A stretch of 64,000 nt of DNA from Gamarada debralockiae (lineage: Eukaryota; Ascomycota; Leotiomycetes; Helotiales; Hyphodiscaceae): NCBI GenBank assembly GCA_002803225.1, contig NXFV01000473.1, positions 45,911-109,910 on the forward strand, written 5' to 3'. The notes under the pieces were generated by a model. It was not told the DNA's origin, searched no databases, and saw only the letters and a program-made list of their open reading frames with translations. How positions within the stretch are numbered: the stretch's first letter is position 1; every line of letters begins with the position of its first letter. A program made the position numbers and the translations under genes. This document shows, piece by piece, positions 25,401-36,509 of the stretch.

Positions 25401-27311
25401 TGGAAGCTCAGACAGGCAGGTATCTGCTCTCCGATCTGTTGATATGCGTCCAGAACAGAATGGAATGCCTCAGGAAATGACTGGGCGAGCTAGAAAGGTA
25501 ATCTCTGAGTACACTTAGTCATGAAATATGGAATCTCCTCCCTTACCATGATGATATGTTTCATCGGACCCTACAACAATTTGTGAGCCCATTTGCATAT
25601 CGACTTTCCCGGGAAATGGGCGCTGTCACTTACCCATAAATAGGAAATGACATCCGAAATATCGACGAAAACGTCAGTAGCATTGACAACTTCAACGTAT
25701 TCCTTCATTGATATCAAAAATGGTTCGAGTCTCCTCATGTACATCATGCTTCCATTCCGTTCTTGCTCTTCCTGAAGAGTTCGAATAAAATCTTGGAGTG
25801 AATCGAAGTTCGTGGCTGTAAATTCGGCTTCCTCGGCTTCAGTGAGATCTATCGTCCGTCTGAACACGTCCAACTCAGCTAAAAATGCATATTTAGTGCT
25901 GTTAATTTTGTAGCTACCTCTGTTTCTACTTGCCTTCCAAGTTCTTTCTACTTGGCTTCCCGTGGGTATCAAGCTTCGACTTGTCTATGCTTCGTAGGCT
26001 GCGATCTGTGTTGCAGCCCTCAACAGGTGGCAATGACAAGGTACTTCGTGGGGCGTGATCTGTCTTGTATCTCCCGGCAGGTGGCAATGACAAGATGCTG
26101 GATAACTTTGATACCACAATGTGGTAATACTGAGAATCTCTTGTGAACTTCACCATGTCGGAATGAGTTTCGTCTATGGGGAAAGTAATAGAAGGATTTG
26201 TCTCTATGAATCTGCATGTTGCAGAATCTCGGCTCACTAGGATAGCAGGTGTCCCATTCCGATCTAGCTTGCCATCTACGGTCTTCTGTTTCGCGTTAGA
26301 ATCAAGCTTTCACTGTGAAATCGACTTACTAGGATTGTGGGAGACTTTGAGGTCTCGTATGCCCAGAAGAACTTTAGTTGACTTTGAAACGAACTTTTGG
26401 AGAACAGGTCGTTGAGCTGGTGGAGGTAGTTTGAATTGCGAGCAATGTCTTCGACTAACGCCGCATTGGGATTGTTTTGAGCAACCATTCGGAAATGTGA
26501 TTGTTCCATGCCCAGATTGGGCACACCAAAGAAGACAGCTCCTTTTAAGAGGCCGAGGAGGCTTTTGTATTCCGCGTTCGAACTGTTATCAAGCTGTACC
26601 ATGGCCTCTCTGAGCACAAGCCCGCCGAGGCTGTGAGCAAGAAAAACGACAGGCTTTGCAGACGGCAAGCTCCAACCGTATGTCTGAAGTTGACTGATGA
26701 GTGCCTGAGCGAGGTCTGGGATAGTTTGGAATGATTGACTGCTATCGAGCTTTGTATCATAACCGTAAATGACTGCCCTCACACCTGGCAAGTTCTTTGG
26801 TAGTGTATCACGAATCCACATGAACGTCTTGTCGCCTCCTTTTGGCTGCCATGAGCCGAAAGGATGGCTTGCAAGGCCTGAGAGAGCAATGCAGCTGGTA
26901 GAGATCAGCCTTTTAGAATGGTTGGGGAATCGACAATGTGTACTCAAACAAATGATTGGACTCCACCTCATTCAGTGGTGTCATGCCCATAAAATGTATA
27001 TCCAGGATAAGATCATCAACGTTTTGGGAGCCTTTGGCTGGGATCGACCACTGCTTTTTCAATGGGCTACTCTGGATAAGTGAAGGTAGAGATTGAAACA
27101 TCATAGTGGCCATTTTAGAACGTGGGGACTCCCAGTAATTCAGTGTGAAATCCAGCGTAGTAGCTAACGAGTATACTTGCATGCCGTCGCTTGGGAGGTC
27201 ACCCAGTCTCAAGCTTAGAAGGCTGGCAACATCTTCGAGAGTTTTGACATCGTTTGGTAATCCGCGGACGCGGAAAACGGTTTTGGACCATTTGTCGCTG
27301 TCTTGACTCAT
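22437..27311 (-). CDS. STAND/NLR-like receptor: alpha/beta hydrolase - NACHT - C2H2 zinc fingers
   Basis: Large multi-exon gene. The ATG at 27311 (MSQDSDKWSKTVFRVRGLP) is preferred because the frame upstream opens only with TTG. Order of domains: N-terminal leader; alpha/beta hydrolase (SesB-like) with SGLASHPFGSWQ, VIYGYDTKL and nucleophile motif AHSLGG; a helical linker with SYLWGPMKHI-type sequence; a NACHT-type NTPase whose P-loop GIPGAGKT is restored by removing the 60-bp intron 24803-24862; Walker B YLIIDGLDECG; a winged-helix region with WAKRPLRWREIQGAIS and VQLIHETAREYL; then several C2H2 fingers (CPLCPNKWFTRKANLDSHLRTH, broken here as CPLCPN..LRTH, and CGICGETFTRKSDCDRHEKG). Fungal receptors of this class act in non-self recognition. 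Zinc fingers stand where WD, ankyrin or TPR repeats are usual. No disruption seen. Confidence 0.87.
26025..26094. repeat. 54-bp in-frame tandem repeat inside the STAND receptor gene
   Basis: The 16-mer AGGTGGCAATGACAAG occurs at 26025-26040 and again at 26079-26094, a spacing of 54 bp. On the minus strand this encodes two 18-residue units, LSLPPAGRYKTDHAPRST and LSLPPVEGCNTDRSLRSI, between the hydrolase and the NACHT part. The repeat keeps the reading frame and is probably a length-variable linker. Confidence 0.75.
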
Positions 27312-27423
27312 ATCGAAATGCGAGATCTTGGACTGATCAGACTCTGGGGAGGTTTGGCGATGGTACAATGTCAGGACGAGATTGCAGTTCGGAGGTTCCC
27401 GTCCGCGCCTGTTGACTCTTTGA

Positions 27424-27936
27424 TACGGCTCCGATCGGATCAGATCGATTCAAATCCATACGAATCGAATCCTTAACTTACCCGTATTAATTGGTTTATA
27501 AGACCCTAACTTGCACATTAAATTTCACCACTTTCAGGCCTCGTTTGCAGGGGTATTTTTGGTGTCTTACAAAGGGGGGTCCTTGTACTAGGGTTGGAGT
27601 CTTATTAACCAATTAATACGGTAAGAAATCGATTCGTTTACGGATTTAAAAGAATTCGTAGAAATTCGATCCGATCCGAAATTCGTGCACTAAGCCTAAT
27701 ATAGACGCTCCGGGTCGGACAAAGATTCGCCCGATCTCAAATCCGAAAAATATCTAGAAGTATTTCTTATACCGTTTCTAAACCTGTTTTAGATCTTACG
27801 AATTATATTTACGAATTTACGAATTTGACCTTAAAATCCGATCGATTCGTAGCGAATTTACGAATTTAAAGAGTCGACTCGATCTGATCCGAATTCGTTA
27901 CGGATTCGGTAGTTCGATAATTCGATCGGAGCCGTA
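27424..27936. mobile_element. 513-bp non-autonomous hAT-like inverted-repeat element
   Basis: The element begins TACGGCTCCGATCG (27424-27437) and ends with its exact reverse complement (27923-27936). It is flanked on both sides by the identical 8-mer CTCTTTGA (27416-27423 and 27937-27944). An 8-bp target duplication with short terminal inverted repeats is the signature of the hAT superfamily. The inside is AT-rich, full of ACGAATTT-like motifs, with no open frame for a transposase, so it would depend on a helper elsewhere. It sits about 100 bp upstream of the STAND receptor start. Confidence 0.85.
27477..27625. repeat. nested 149-bp inverted repeat inside the hAT-like element
   Basis: CTTACCCGTATTAATTGGTT at 27477-27496, continuing TATAAGAC, is mirrored by GTCTTATTAACCAATTAATA CGGTAAG ending at 27625, with only a one-base indel and one mismatch. 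The arms are about 27 bp and enclose about 95 bp. It is either a second small element inserted in the first or an internal palindrome of the host element. Confidence 0.7.
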
Positions 27937-28103
27937 CTCTTTGACCGCCTCCATGAGGTTATACACACTTGGACCGTGTGGCTGACTGAGGATTCGGTGT
28001 AGAGACGGAGTGGACAATTGTGAGGCTCATGGGAGAGTGCAGGCGGGGCCGTGTCGTGACCTTTGGAGAGTTATGTACTGTACAGTAAGCAGCTCTAAGG
28101 TTC

Positions 28104-28320
28104 CACCAGGGGGTGTCAGAATTCGCTCACCAGCCGAAAAGATAATATAACAACAACCCGCCAAAAATTGTGTTTTCAAAAAATGTCTCTGGGGCCAGAT
28201 TTAAAGGTCTATTCTTCGCGATCAATTTGGTATTTTTTTCAGCCGAACTGGACCCAGAGTCGTAAAGTTATTAAAGGTTCGATTTTCTACCTGGTGAGCG
28301 AATTTTGTCAACCCCTGGTG
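28104..28320. mobile_element. 217-bp MITE-like inverted-repeat element
   Basis: A 30-bp arm at 28104-28133 (starting CACCAGGGGGTGTCAGAATT) matches the reverse complement of 28291-28320 at 27 of 30 positions. The interior has no open frame of note. The arm sequence resembles Tc1/mariner ends known from fungi, but no clear TA duplication is visible at the borders, so the class is uncertain. Immediately beyond the right end is a short TGGTGTTTGC tandem repeat. Confidence 0.7.
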
Positions 28321-28674
28321 TTCTGGTGTTTGCTGGTGTTTGCTGCGCTTCAACGCTTCATTTCTTTGAATTCCTCCACCTTTAAGCACGCACACACACC
28401 TCGAGGACAATCACTTGCTCTCTCCTAGGACTCGACTTTGTCCGAAGAATGACAACACAACATGCAATGCCTACGTGATTAATGATTATTCCGAGATTTA
28501 ACCGCTCTGTTGGTCGGGCACAGTAAAAGCTTCTCCAAGGCCCCAAATTCCGAGCCACACCGCCTTCATTCTGCCACAGGTACTTTCGGCCCCCACAAAT
28601 CTTTGCAACAACGCTTCACAAACACCTTAAAAGTATTTTCCAACGCGACGAAATCAAATGCACGATGCTGAGGC

Positions 28675-30060
28675 CTGCAATTAACGCCTTTAAATATGCA
28701 ATTATGGCAAACCTTCGAAGAAGCCGCTACTCGTGGTCCTAGGCGCCACAGGCATGGGCAAGTCCCAGGTACGAAGATTTCTTCCACCTTCAGTTCAAGC
28801 TAACGACTTCACAGCTTGCCGTCGACCTGGTAAAAATCTTCAATGGCGAAATTATCAACGGCGATGGGACGCAGATGTATGACGGTCTACCCATCATTAC
28901 GAACAAAATCACGGTCGAAGAGCAATAAGGAATCCCACACCACCTCCTAGGTCTCATCGCGCTGAATGAGGAACCATGGAGAGTCGAACTTTTTAAGAGG
29001 AAAGTGGGGCAGGTCATAAAGGAGATTCGACCGAGGGCAAGGCTGCCGATTATTGTTGGAGGAACACACTATTACACACAGTCACTGCTGTTCGATGATT
29101 CGCTGCTGGGAAAACAGGCCGAGGGAGAAGAGCAAGAGAACACAGAATATTCGAACGAGGAGATTGTGGAGAGGTTTCCGATTCTTGAAGGACTTAGGGA
29201 GATTATGATCGTACGTTTGAGAGAGGTAGATCCTGTGATAGCGGATCGATGGCACCCGAAAGACAGACGAAAGGTCCGACGGTCTCTGGAGATATTCCTC
29301 ACAACTGGGAAATAAAAGCCTCGGATTTCTACGCACAACTGAAAGAATGAAAGCTTCATGGGAATGCTGGGAAAACAAATTTAGTAGGTAATGGCTCGAC
29401 ACTTCTATTCTGGGTCCGTACCGAGTCTGAGACACTAAAGCAACGGTTGGATATTCGAGTTGACAAGATGCTCGAGGCCGGATTTTTGAACGAAGTCAAA
29501 TTGATGGAGAGCTCTCTGGCCCAACGGTCACAATCAGGAGTGACTTTTGACCGAACTCGCGGAATTTGGGTCTCGGTCTCTCGGTCGGATGGAAAGAATT
29601 TGAGCCGTATCTGAAAGCTTTGGAGACTGGCAATGCTTCTCAAGAGGATCTGAAAAAACCTTACGAATTATCCATTGAACAAACGAAGGCTGCTACTCGT
29701 CAATACGCAAAACGCCAAGTCCGATGGATCCGTATGATGTTGATACCAGCTTTATCGGACGAGAATGCTTTGGACAAGCTTTACCTTCTCGACGGAACAG
29801 ATATTGGTTGGTGGATAGAGGCTGTCTCCAATCATGCTATCGATATTGCTACCAAGTTCTTAGAAGGCAGCGAACTTCCTCCTCATAAACTGTCAGAAGC
29901 AGCTCAGAAAATTTTGGTGCCAACAGATGGTCTTGACGAGAAACCAGACGTATGGTTTCGTCAAGAATGTGAAGTGTGCCATATGGTAACAGTCAATGAT
30001 GGCTAGTGGCAGACGCACCTCAAAGTCGCCCTCATCGAGCACTGGTCAAGAAGAAGCAGA
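28675..30060 (+). pseudogene. tRNA dimethylallyltransferase (Mod5/MiaA family) pseudogene
   Basis: The whole enzyme can be followed: the P-loop [12 protein letters not shown], a short intron (GTACGA ... CACAG), then [57 protein letters not shown], the C-terminal part VGWKEFEPYLKALETG, and a zinc-finger piece CEVCHMVTVNDG. It is broken by an in-frame TAA after KITVEEQ (about 28926), a stop with frame change after SLEIFLTTGK (about 29313), a frame change at about 29575 where GGTCTC is duplicated, and a TAG after VNDG in the zinc finger (30003-30006). No in-frame ATG precedes the P-loop. An intact enzyme would isopentenylate A37 of tRNAs; a functional copy presumably lies elsewhere. Confidence 0.88.
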
Positions 30061-30518
30061 AGAATGAAGCAAGCGGTAGGTCGTCCCATCTGAAGAATGA
30101 CAGCACGTCAGCTTCGGATACACCTTGAAGACTATTTGGACTGTTTGTATCAGCCCTTAAATCGCGCATACATGAAAAGCCAGGGTAGCTTGGGAAGCAG
30201 GCCTCGGCCTTACCTGAAAGAAGTGAGTGCTGATCGAAGCCCCGTACGACCGTGAAGACACATTCATATGGGGACTTCCCCGCACTTTACGTTGACCTTT
30301 CAATCCTTCAAAGAGTTTTCTAGTGCCTAGTTTGAAGTAATGTAGGTGGCATTAGGGTACTTGAAATTTAAAATTGAACTTTTGGCCGAATGTCATGCTA
30401 CTACTTCCAAATCTTATGCCTCATATAGACGCACGTCAATTAACATGAGTCCATGATCTTGCATAATTGAAGACGAAGAAGCTTCCCCTCAATTGGTCTA
30501 GCATACGATTGCCGCCTT

Positions 30519-32724
30519 TTAAGCATATTTCTTCTCGTCCTTCTCTCCATGCTCTCCACTTTGAGAAACATTCCCAGACGCCTGAGAGGACGCCAGTCTT
30601 TGTCCGAGCACGTCATGCTCTGCATCCCAGACTTCTAGCTCCCCAAGTGGAACCTTGACCAAGCGATGGGTCTTCGCAGTCTCGCCATCCAAGACCAAGA
30701 GTTCTTGACGAATACGATACTTTCCAAAATGCGGCAGGATGTAGATCCAGAAGGCATAATAAATACCACAAACACCCAAACTGGTTAAGGTTAGTAACCA
30801 TCGCAGCCAATTAATTCCACATTCTGGGTTAAGCGAAAAGGGGTATCGCTTACATTGCCAATCCCACGACACAATAGGTAGCATACCAAAAGCTGACATC
30901 CCCGCCATCGCGACCTCCAGGAGGAGGATACCACGGCATTACGAGAATGAACACATTAACTGCCAGTGGAAATGCAATGACAATATTCCAGACCCTGAAT
31001 TCTGTACGCTCAAAACCAAGCCTACTCCTGCGACGGCGTATCAACAGTAGACCGAATGTGGTAGCAAAGTAAAAGACATTGGCTGGGTAACTCTGCAGGT
31101 CGACGATAAAGTTGAACGCATCGCCTGCCGGAGGTGCCAGAATCATGAGCAGCGTCAAGCCCCATTTCAACCCGTAGGCAGCGAGGGGTGTGCCAAAAGG
31201 CTTGGTGGAAGCCCAGACGCGAGGATAGGGAAGGACACCTTGACGGCCGCATTCTCGGATGATTCTTGACGATCCGATGATGACGGAGACAATGTTTCCG
31301 AAGGCACAGAGTGCAATGAGGAAATTGAGGGCACGAGACGAGTTCTTAGAGCCAAAGACAGCGGTAAAGAAGAACGAGGCGGCAAGCTGCTTTGAGGTCT
31401 TCAGAGAGGCTTTGGGAACTGAATGATTGAAATGTCAGTGAGCTCAAGTACGAGTTGATAGGAAGGAGATGGCAATGAGATGGAACCCACCTGCAGCAAA
31501 GTACGCGATATTGCAGAGTATGTAGAGAGTTGCTACTACCAGAAGGGAAGCCGGCGCACTTCTTTTGAGCGTTTTAATGGGGTGCTATGGGTCAGTCAGA
31601 TGAGTGGTGTTGAGAATATCAGAAAGAACTTAATTGTACTTTTACTTCGGCGACGAGATTGAATGCATTTGTGTACCCGGCGTATGCGAAGTTGATCTTC
31701 ACAAGAGCATTTGACAGACCATACCCATTGCCGGTAGTGCCACTGAATGAATCTTGGAAGTTTGCTCTGGGATGTGCAACTCTGGTATGGCCGCCCAATA
31801 CAACGAGACCTGTGATACCGATACTATACAAGACGAAGAAATCAGTGTCCAGCGATGAGGTGTTGGAAATCAATGCCTACAAAAGTAATGTGATGATTTT
31901 CACAACTCCTACTGCATTTGAGAGTTGGAGAGACCATTTGGTGCTGAATATGACCACTTTGTAGCTTCATAAGCACAGGTATACAGAGATGGAGGAGAAT
32001 GACAGTAACTCACAGAGTATTATAAAAGTCATGCAAGCGCAAGCGAGACCCTTCAGTTCCCATGCACTCGGCGTAAAGCCTCCAACCGCATATAAGTACT
32101 CAGCCATTACTATCAAAAATCAGCATCAGGTCGATTAACGACACGGGTGGGTTACCTATAGCATTGCTGCTGCTAAAGGAGAGCAAGACGGACTGGACAG
32201 CGAATGCGGTGGGAAGTAGGTATTTCGGTCGAGGGTATGCTTGCTCAAGATATACCACTTCGGCGCCTGAACGATTTGGGAAGTAGCTGGCCAGTTCTAT
32301 ATAGACTGCCAGCTGTGATCCAGCAATCAGAAGCCCCAGCACCCAGAAAACGAGACTTAATCCCACGGATCCGACTCCTTTGAGGATCGTCGCGGCTGTG
32401 GAGGGAAAGAAGCGTCAGTCATGACCATCCAACCGAATATATATATATATATATATATATATTTGTATAGAGAAACTCACGAGTAGAAAAGACTCCAGTC
32501 CCTATCATCTGACCAATGTTCAGGAAAATCGTTGTGAACCATGTGACCTGCAGGCCGAGGGGAGAGATGCTTTCAACTGGAGCACCAGACGCTTCCTGAT
32601 AGGAAGGTTTTGAGAAATTTCCACCATATTCATGCACAAATTCTAGTGAACCATCGAATTTAACATCGGAGGTATATCCAGGTTCTGTGAATTGAGCCTC
32701 TTCCGAAGTACTGAGGTCTGCCAT
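30519..32724 (-). CDS. APC-superfamily amino-acid permease, methionine-permease (MUP1) type
   Basis: Six or so exons encode a protein with about twelve membrane helices. ATG at 32724 (MADLSTSEEAQ) is chosen, because the frame further upstream opens only with TTG. The hydrophilic N-terminus is followed by the first helix with the APC signature FLNIGQMIGTGVFST, then GLSLVFWVLGLLIAGSQLAV, ELASYFPNRSGAEVVYLEQA, KINFAYAGYTNAFNLVAEV, FLIALCAFGNIVSVIIGSSR and CGRQGVLPYPRVWASTKPFG. A long cytosolic tail ends EHGEKDEKKYA. Members of this LAT-like group import methionine or related amino acids at the plasma membrane. Specificity here is inferred from family resemblance only. One intron contains a (AT)13 microsatellite. 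Confidence 0.88.
32437..32462. repeat. (AT)13 microsatellite
   Basis: Thirteen uninterrupted AT dinucleotides within an intron of the permease gene. Likely length-polymorphic between strains. Confidence 0.95.
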
Positions 32725-33626
32725 TGTCGCACAGCCAATGATCGATGAGAACTTTTTTGTCGACAAGTGAGACTTTATCCAGATTAAGTACCGATTTACT
32801 CACCGGTGAGGAGACCTGTGGGTATATTCCGAATTTTTGGGTGGAATGGCATAATGGTAGCTATGAATGCTCGACGATAAAAGTGACGGGGCAACCCTCC
32901 CCCAGCTCACATTCTTCAATGCACCTACCCGATTAGTGTGATTTGTGAGTTGCACAGTCCGACAAAAATCTTCAAATATGGCGATCAAGCCGTGTGAATT
33001 TCGGGATAGCCGCGAATTCCTGCATTCCGTCATCCGTTGCTTGTATTTCGCTATATTTTGGTCGGAAAATCTCCATATTTGGACATTTGCTGGGATCCTA
33101 CAGGATTCTGCCCCTCCCCCTGAAAATTTGACTTTCAAAATTTTGGAGACATGAGATAGGGAGCATTTGAATCATTAGAGTGGTTCAATGAGAGGAATCG
33201 AGGAATTGCTTACGCGCAGAGTAATCTTAGAGATAGAAGACGAGCATTGGTTGACAAGGGAATGTCTGATTTTGCAAAGGAGAAGCGGAGATCCACTTTA
33301 TGTAGCAGCCAATCCTTGGCTATCCTCACAAACTCGGACCAGCTCATAAGCAGACGAGTAATAATTGGGACCTTCGATCTAATACCGCCAGTAGAGCATT
33401 CCATTGTCACTCTAGGATCCGCTTCGCTACTCCACCCAGCTTCATCAATTGAAATCGAGCATAATGAGCAGTCACCGGGGGAACGCGTCTGGAACTAATA
33501 AAGCAAAGTAGGATATCCATCTTCTTCTTGTAAATGCCACTGTCAAGCATCTGTTCCAAGAGTTTGCAAATTGCTATGAAGTCAAGGTAGAAAAGAGGGG
33601 CAAGATGTGATTTGATTTCCTGCATA
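32725..33626. other. intergenic region
   Basis: Holds the promoter side of the permease gene and the 3' flank of the TauD-like gene. No additional gene is supported. Confidence 0.5.
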
Positions 33627-34988
33627 CTACGCCTTCCCAGCACCCCCTCGAATCTTCGGTTCAAGTGGGAATACCTGCTCTTCTTCGGTCACATCCTTGT
33701 ACAGGTTATCCCACCGCCCTTTGAGTGGCTCCGGAGTCTCCCAAGCCAATTCTGGATCTCGCAGCCAAAGTCTAAGCAAATGTCTCCTATTTCAACGTCA
33801 GCTTCCACTTTCCTACAACGCTTAAAACCTTACTCTTTCCCGGGTGCATCGATGAATCCATCTCTTGCGTGAAAAATGCTCAAATTGTTGACATATTGGA
33901 CGTCACCTTTCTTGAAGTCTAAAGTCAAACTAAATCGATCGGCGAGGAAATGAAGAGCATCAAGAGCCTCAGCTTGAGATTCAGTGATTGGCGGTATGTC
34001 TTTACTTCGAGGGAGATGTAGGAAGCCGGTGAAGCCCCGACGGGCATATTGGATGATGACTCTCTCTGGAGACTTCTCGTTGGCTGGTGTGTGGAAAAGG
34101 AGGGGCCGTGAGGTGTAGGGCTTTAGGGGATCGCCATAACTGGAGACACTCAGCAATAACACTCCTGTACTGGGGAAGTGGCGGCACTCACCCATCAAAA
34201 TCCCAGTTTTCCGATAAAGTTCTGATTAGATCCGGCCTCGTTTCTGCCAGCTCATTGTAAACTCTCCAACTGCTCGCCAACTTGCTCTCGCCACCGCTCG
34301 CTGCCGTGTTCAAAGCAAACAGAGATACAATATCTCCAGCATCGGTATGAAATACTTGTTTATCGGTGGTATAGGCTGGAGCTCCAATTCGATTCGCTAA
34401 TGAAGTCTGGCTTAGGTCTTTGATATGGTTGAGCATTTGCGATTGTTTCAAGCCATCGATGATTTTGTTATCTTGCCTGCCTCGAACGCTGCCGATGTAG
34501 GAAGAGATTCCGGTGTAGATGATGATATTGTCCTCAATGTTGTATTTGTCTGGTTGGAGACCTCGCAGTACGAAGAATCCGCGGCCAGACTGAAGTTCTC
34601 GGGCATATTGCCGGAGAGTTGAGGAGAATTTGGGAAGTGGGAATGTGATTTGATTGACATGACCAATCGGTTTACCTAGAGCTATTGAATTTATTTAGAG
34701 AGTTACGTGATGATGGGAAGTGTGTTGATTAAACCGACCTTTGAAATGGACCAATGCGTTGTGAATTTCTTCGAGTTGCTCCTCATTCAACGAAAGCGTC
34801 CAGTCTCTTTCATCAGCGAAGTCCTTTCCTTCCCAGACTATGGGGCCCTGCAACTTCTGAGGAAATCCCGCTGGGAGGCCAAGATCAGCCTGTCGCTGCT
34901 TCTTCAAACGCTCAGTCCGTAACTGAAATTTGGCGAAGTCAGGGTGATAGGAGATGTCGGGCTGCGTTTGGGTAGCGGTTGTTGACAT
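33627..34988 (-). CDS. TauD/TfdA-family 2-oxoglutarate/Fe(II) dioxygenase
   Basis: Four exons code for roughly 380 residues, normal for fungal TauD-like enzymes. ATG at 34988 (MSTTATQTQPDISYHP). The iron site is visible: the HxD pair in QVFHTDAGDIVSLFAL, and the distal histidine in NNLSIFHARDGF, followed by the 2-oxoglutarate-binding arginine region RHLLRLWLRDPELAW. Other conserved parts are GRGFFVLRGLQPDKY and GFPQKLQGPIVWEGKDF. Such enzymes hydroxylate sulfonates or other small molecules in the cytosol with release of CO2 and succinate. The actual substrate cannot be read from sequence, and taurine use is only one possibility. No disruption is seen. Confidence 0.9.
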
Positions 34989-35108
34989 CTTAAACGAAAA
35001 GTAGAGAACTGAACGAGTAAATACGAACAAATGGATTTGATGAAATACTTCAGGTACAACAGTTCATATATTTCAGGGAAGACTTCGTCACAAATACAAT
35101 GCCGCACT

Positions 35109-35289
35109 TGATGGCGCCAAATTGCGTGCTAAAATTACCCCACCTTTGACCCCCCGCACTGGCACGTGACAAAGTGTGATGACCTCTGAACCACTTCTTT
35201 CATTGAATAAGGAGATGTTTCCGGTAATACTTTGACAAGGGGATCGTGAAAAGGGGAAAGCTCATCGGGTTGAAAGACGATCTATCTTC
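35109..35289. repeat. dispersed repeat, copy A
   Basis: About 180 bp starting TGATGGCGCCAAATTGCGTG and containing ATTCTTTCATTGAATA-like and CGGTAATACTTTGACAAGGG segments. It recurs in the same orientation at 46121-46290 with scattered substitutions and a small gap. It starts about 120 bp upstream of the TauD-like start codon. Confidence 0.85.
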
Positions 35290-36509
35290 AGTCCACAGTC
35301 CCAAAGCGTTGGTGCAAGACAATCCCACATAAAGCAAGTAATATCGCCCTCTATCGCGCGTGACATATCCGCACATATTCTTCCTTCCACTCTTGGTCCT
35401 GTGCAGTGCCTATTGCCACGTTATCGCCATATCTCATGCAGACCGCACCTTAAGCTTCAGCAGCCCGTCCTCCGCAAGAAAGCGTCACGGCGGTCGCCAT
35501 TCAGGCTTGCCTTTGCGCCGGCGCGCTTTTCCTTTTAGGTCGGTGACGGAGCGATGCAAGTCAGGCGGCCATTCCTTTTTTTCAGACGGTCCTTCTCCTG
35601 AGACTATCGAATCTGGAGTTGCTTCTTCAGTTCAATGTGGATATTCACCGTTGAGAAGGAGAAACAGAAACATGTTTGTGAAGTCGTATATATGGAGCAT
35701 TTTTGGAACAATTATTCAACGACCCCTCACTTATGGCCATTTATTGCGGGCAGCGGTGCCCCCAGGAGGTGAACTGGTGATCTTTGGCCGCCGGTGTAAC
35801 CAATAAACTCGATTTCAGGTATTCGATGTCTTGGTCTTTGCCAACCACACTGCATTATGTGCGATTCCTGTCCATTCAAAGATCCTCTGAAGGCAAAACT
35901 TGAATAATAATTCTATTCTTCAGTACTTCTACTTGCAATCGACGATTCATGGTAATTTCAGTCTGGCTTGTCAAACTTGCCTGCGGAAGGAGAACCGGTG
36001 CCAGTAAGCGAGATAGGCACTGGAAGGGATCTGTGCATTGAGACACTAGCGAGATTGGACAAGGTGACCCATGATCTTGTTCTCTCAACTCGCTCCCTAT
36101 CTCCTCTTCAATTCACCTCGAGGACGGCGAGTGGTTTCAATTCTTTGGGTTAATTCAGGACTTTGTTTTTTCTAAGTTCGGATTGAATGTTCACCAAAGG
36201 AAACTCAGATCTGGACTAACTGGGCAGCTTCCTGCGAGGACGACCTCAACCAATTCGCACCACATAGTACATGTTCGATTCCTCATACACGATTCAACTT
36301 TGAACAAATTCTTTCTGCTGAACAGATCTGTCGTCTAATAGTCGTCAATTCATCCCGCAATCCTACAACCGCAATTGTTTCATTCCGACTTCATTCAACA
36401 GGTGCATACGCAATCTTTCTATTTCCCAACAAACCTTCATCACCACGCCCACCAGACCTCCACTATCTCCCATTCGCACGTCCAAATACGTCCGCAGACA
36501 CCAGCAATC
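35290..36509. other. gene-poor stretch
   Basis: No gene supported. A 148-codon frame at 35360-35806 is arginine/serine-rich and patternless. Confidence 0.45.

Noticed and set aside
28675..30060. RIP (repeat-induced point mutation) as the cause of the stops in the isopentenyltransferase copy
   Set aside because: The breaks include insertions, a GGTCTC duplication and a non C-to-T stop, and CpA depletion is not evident by eye. RIP alone does not explain them.
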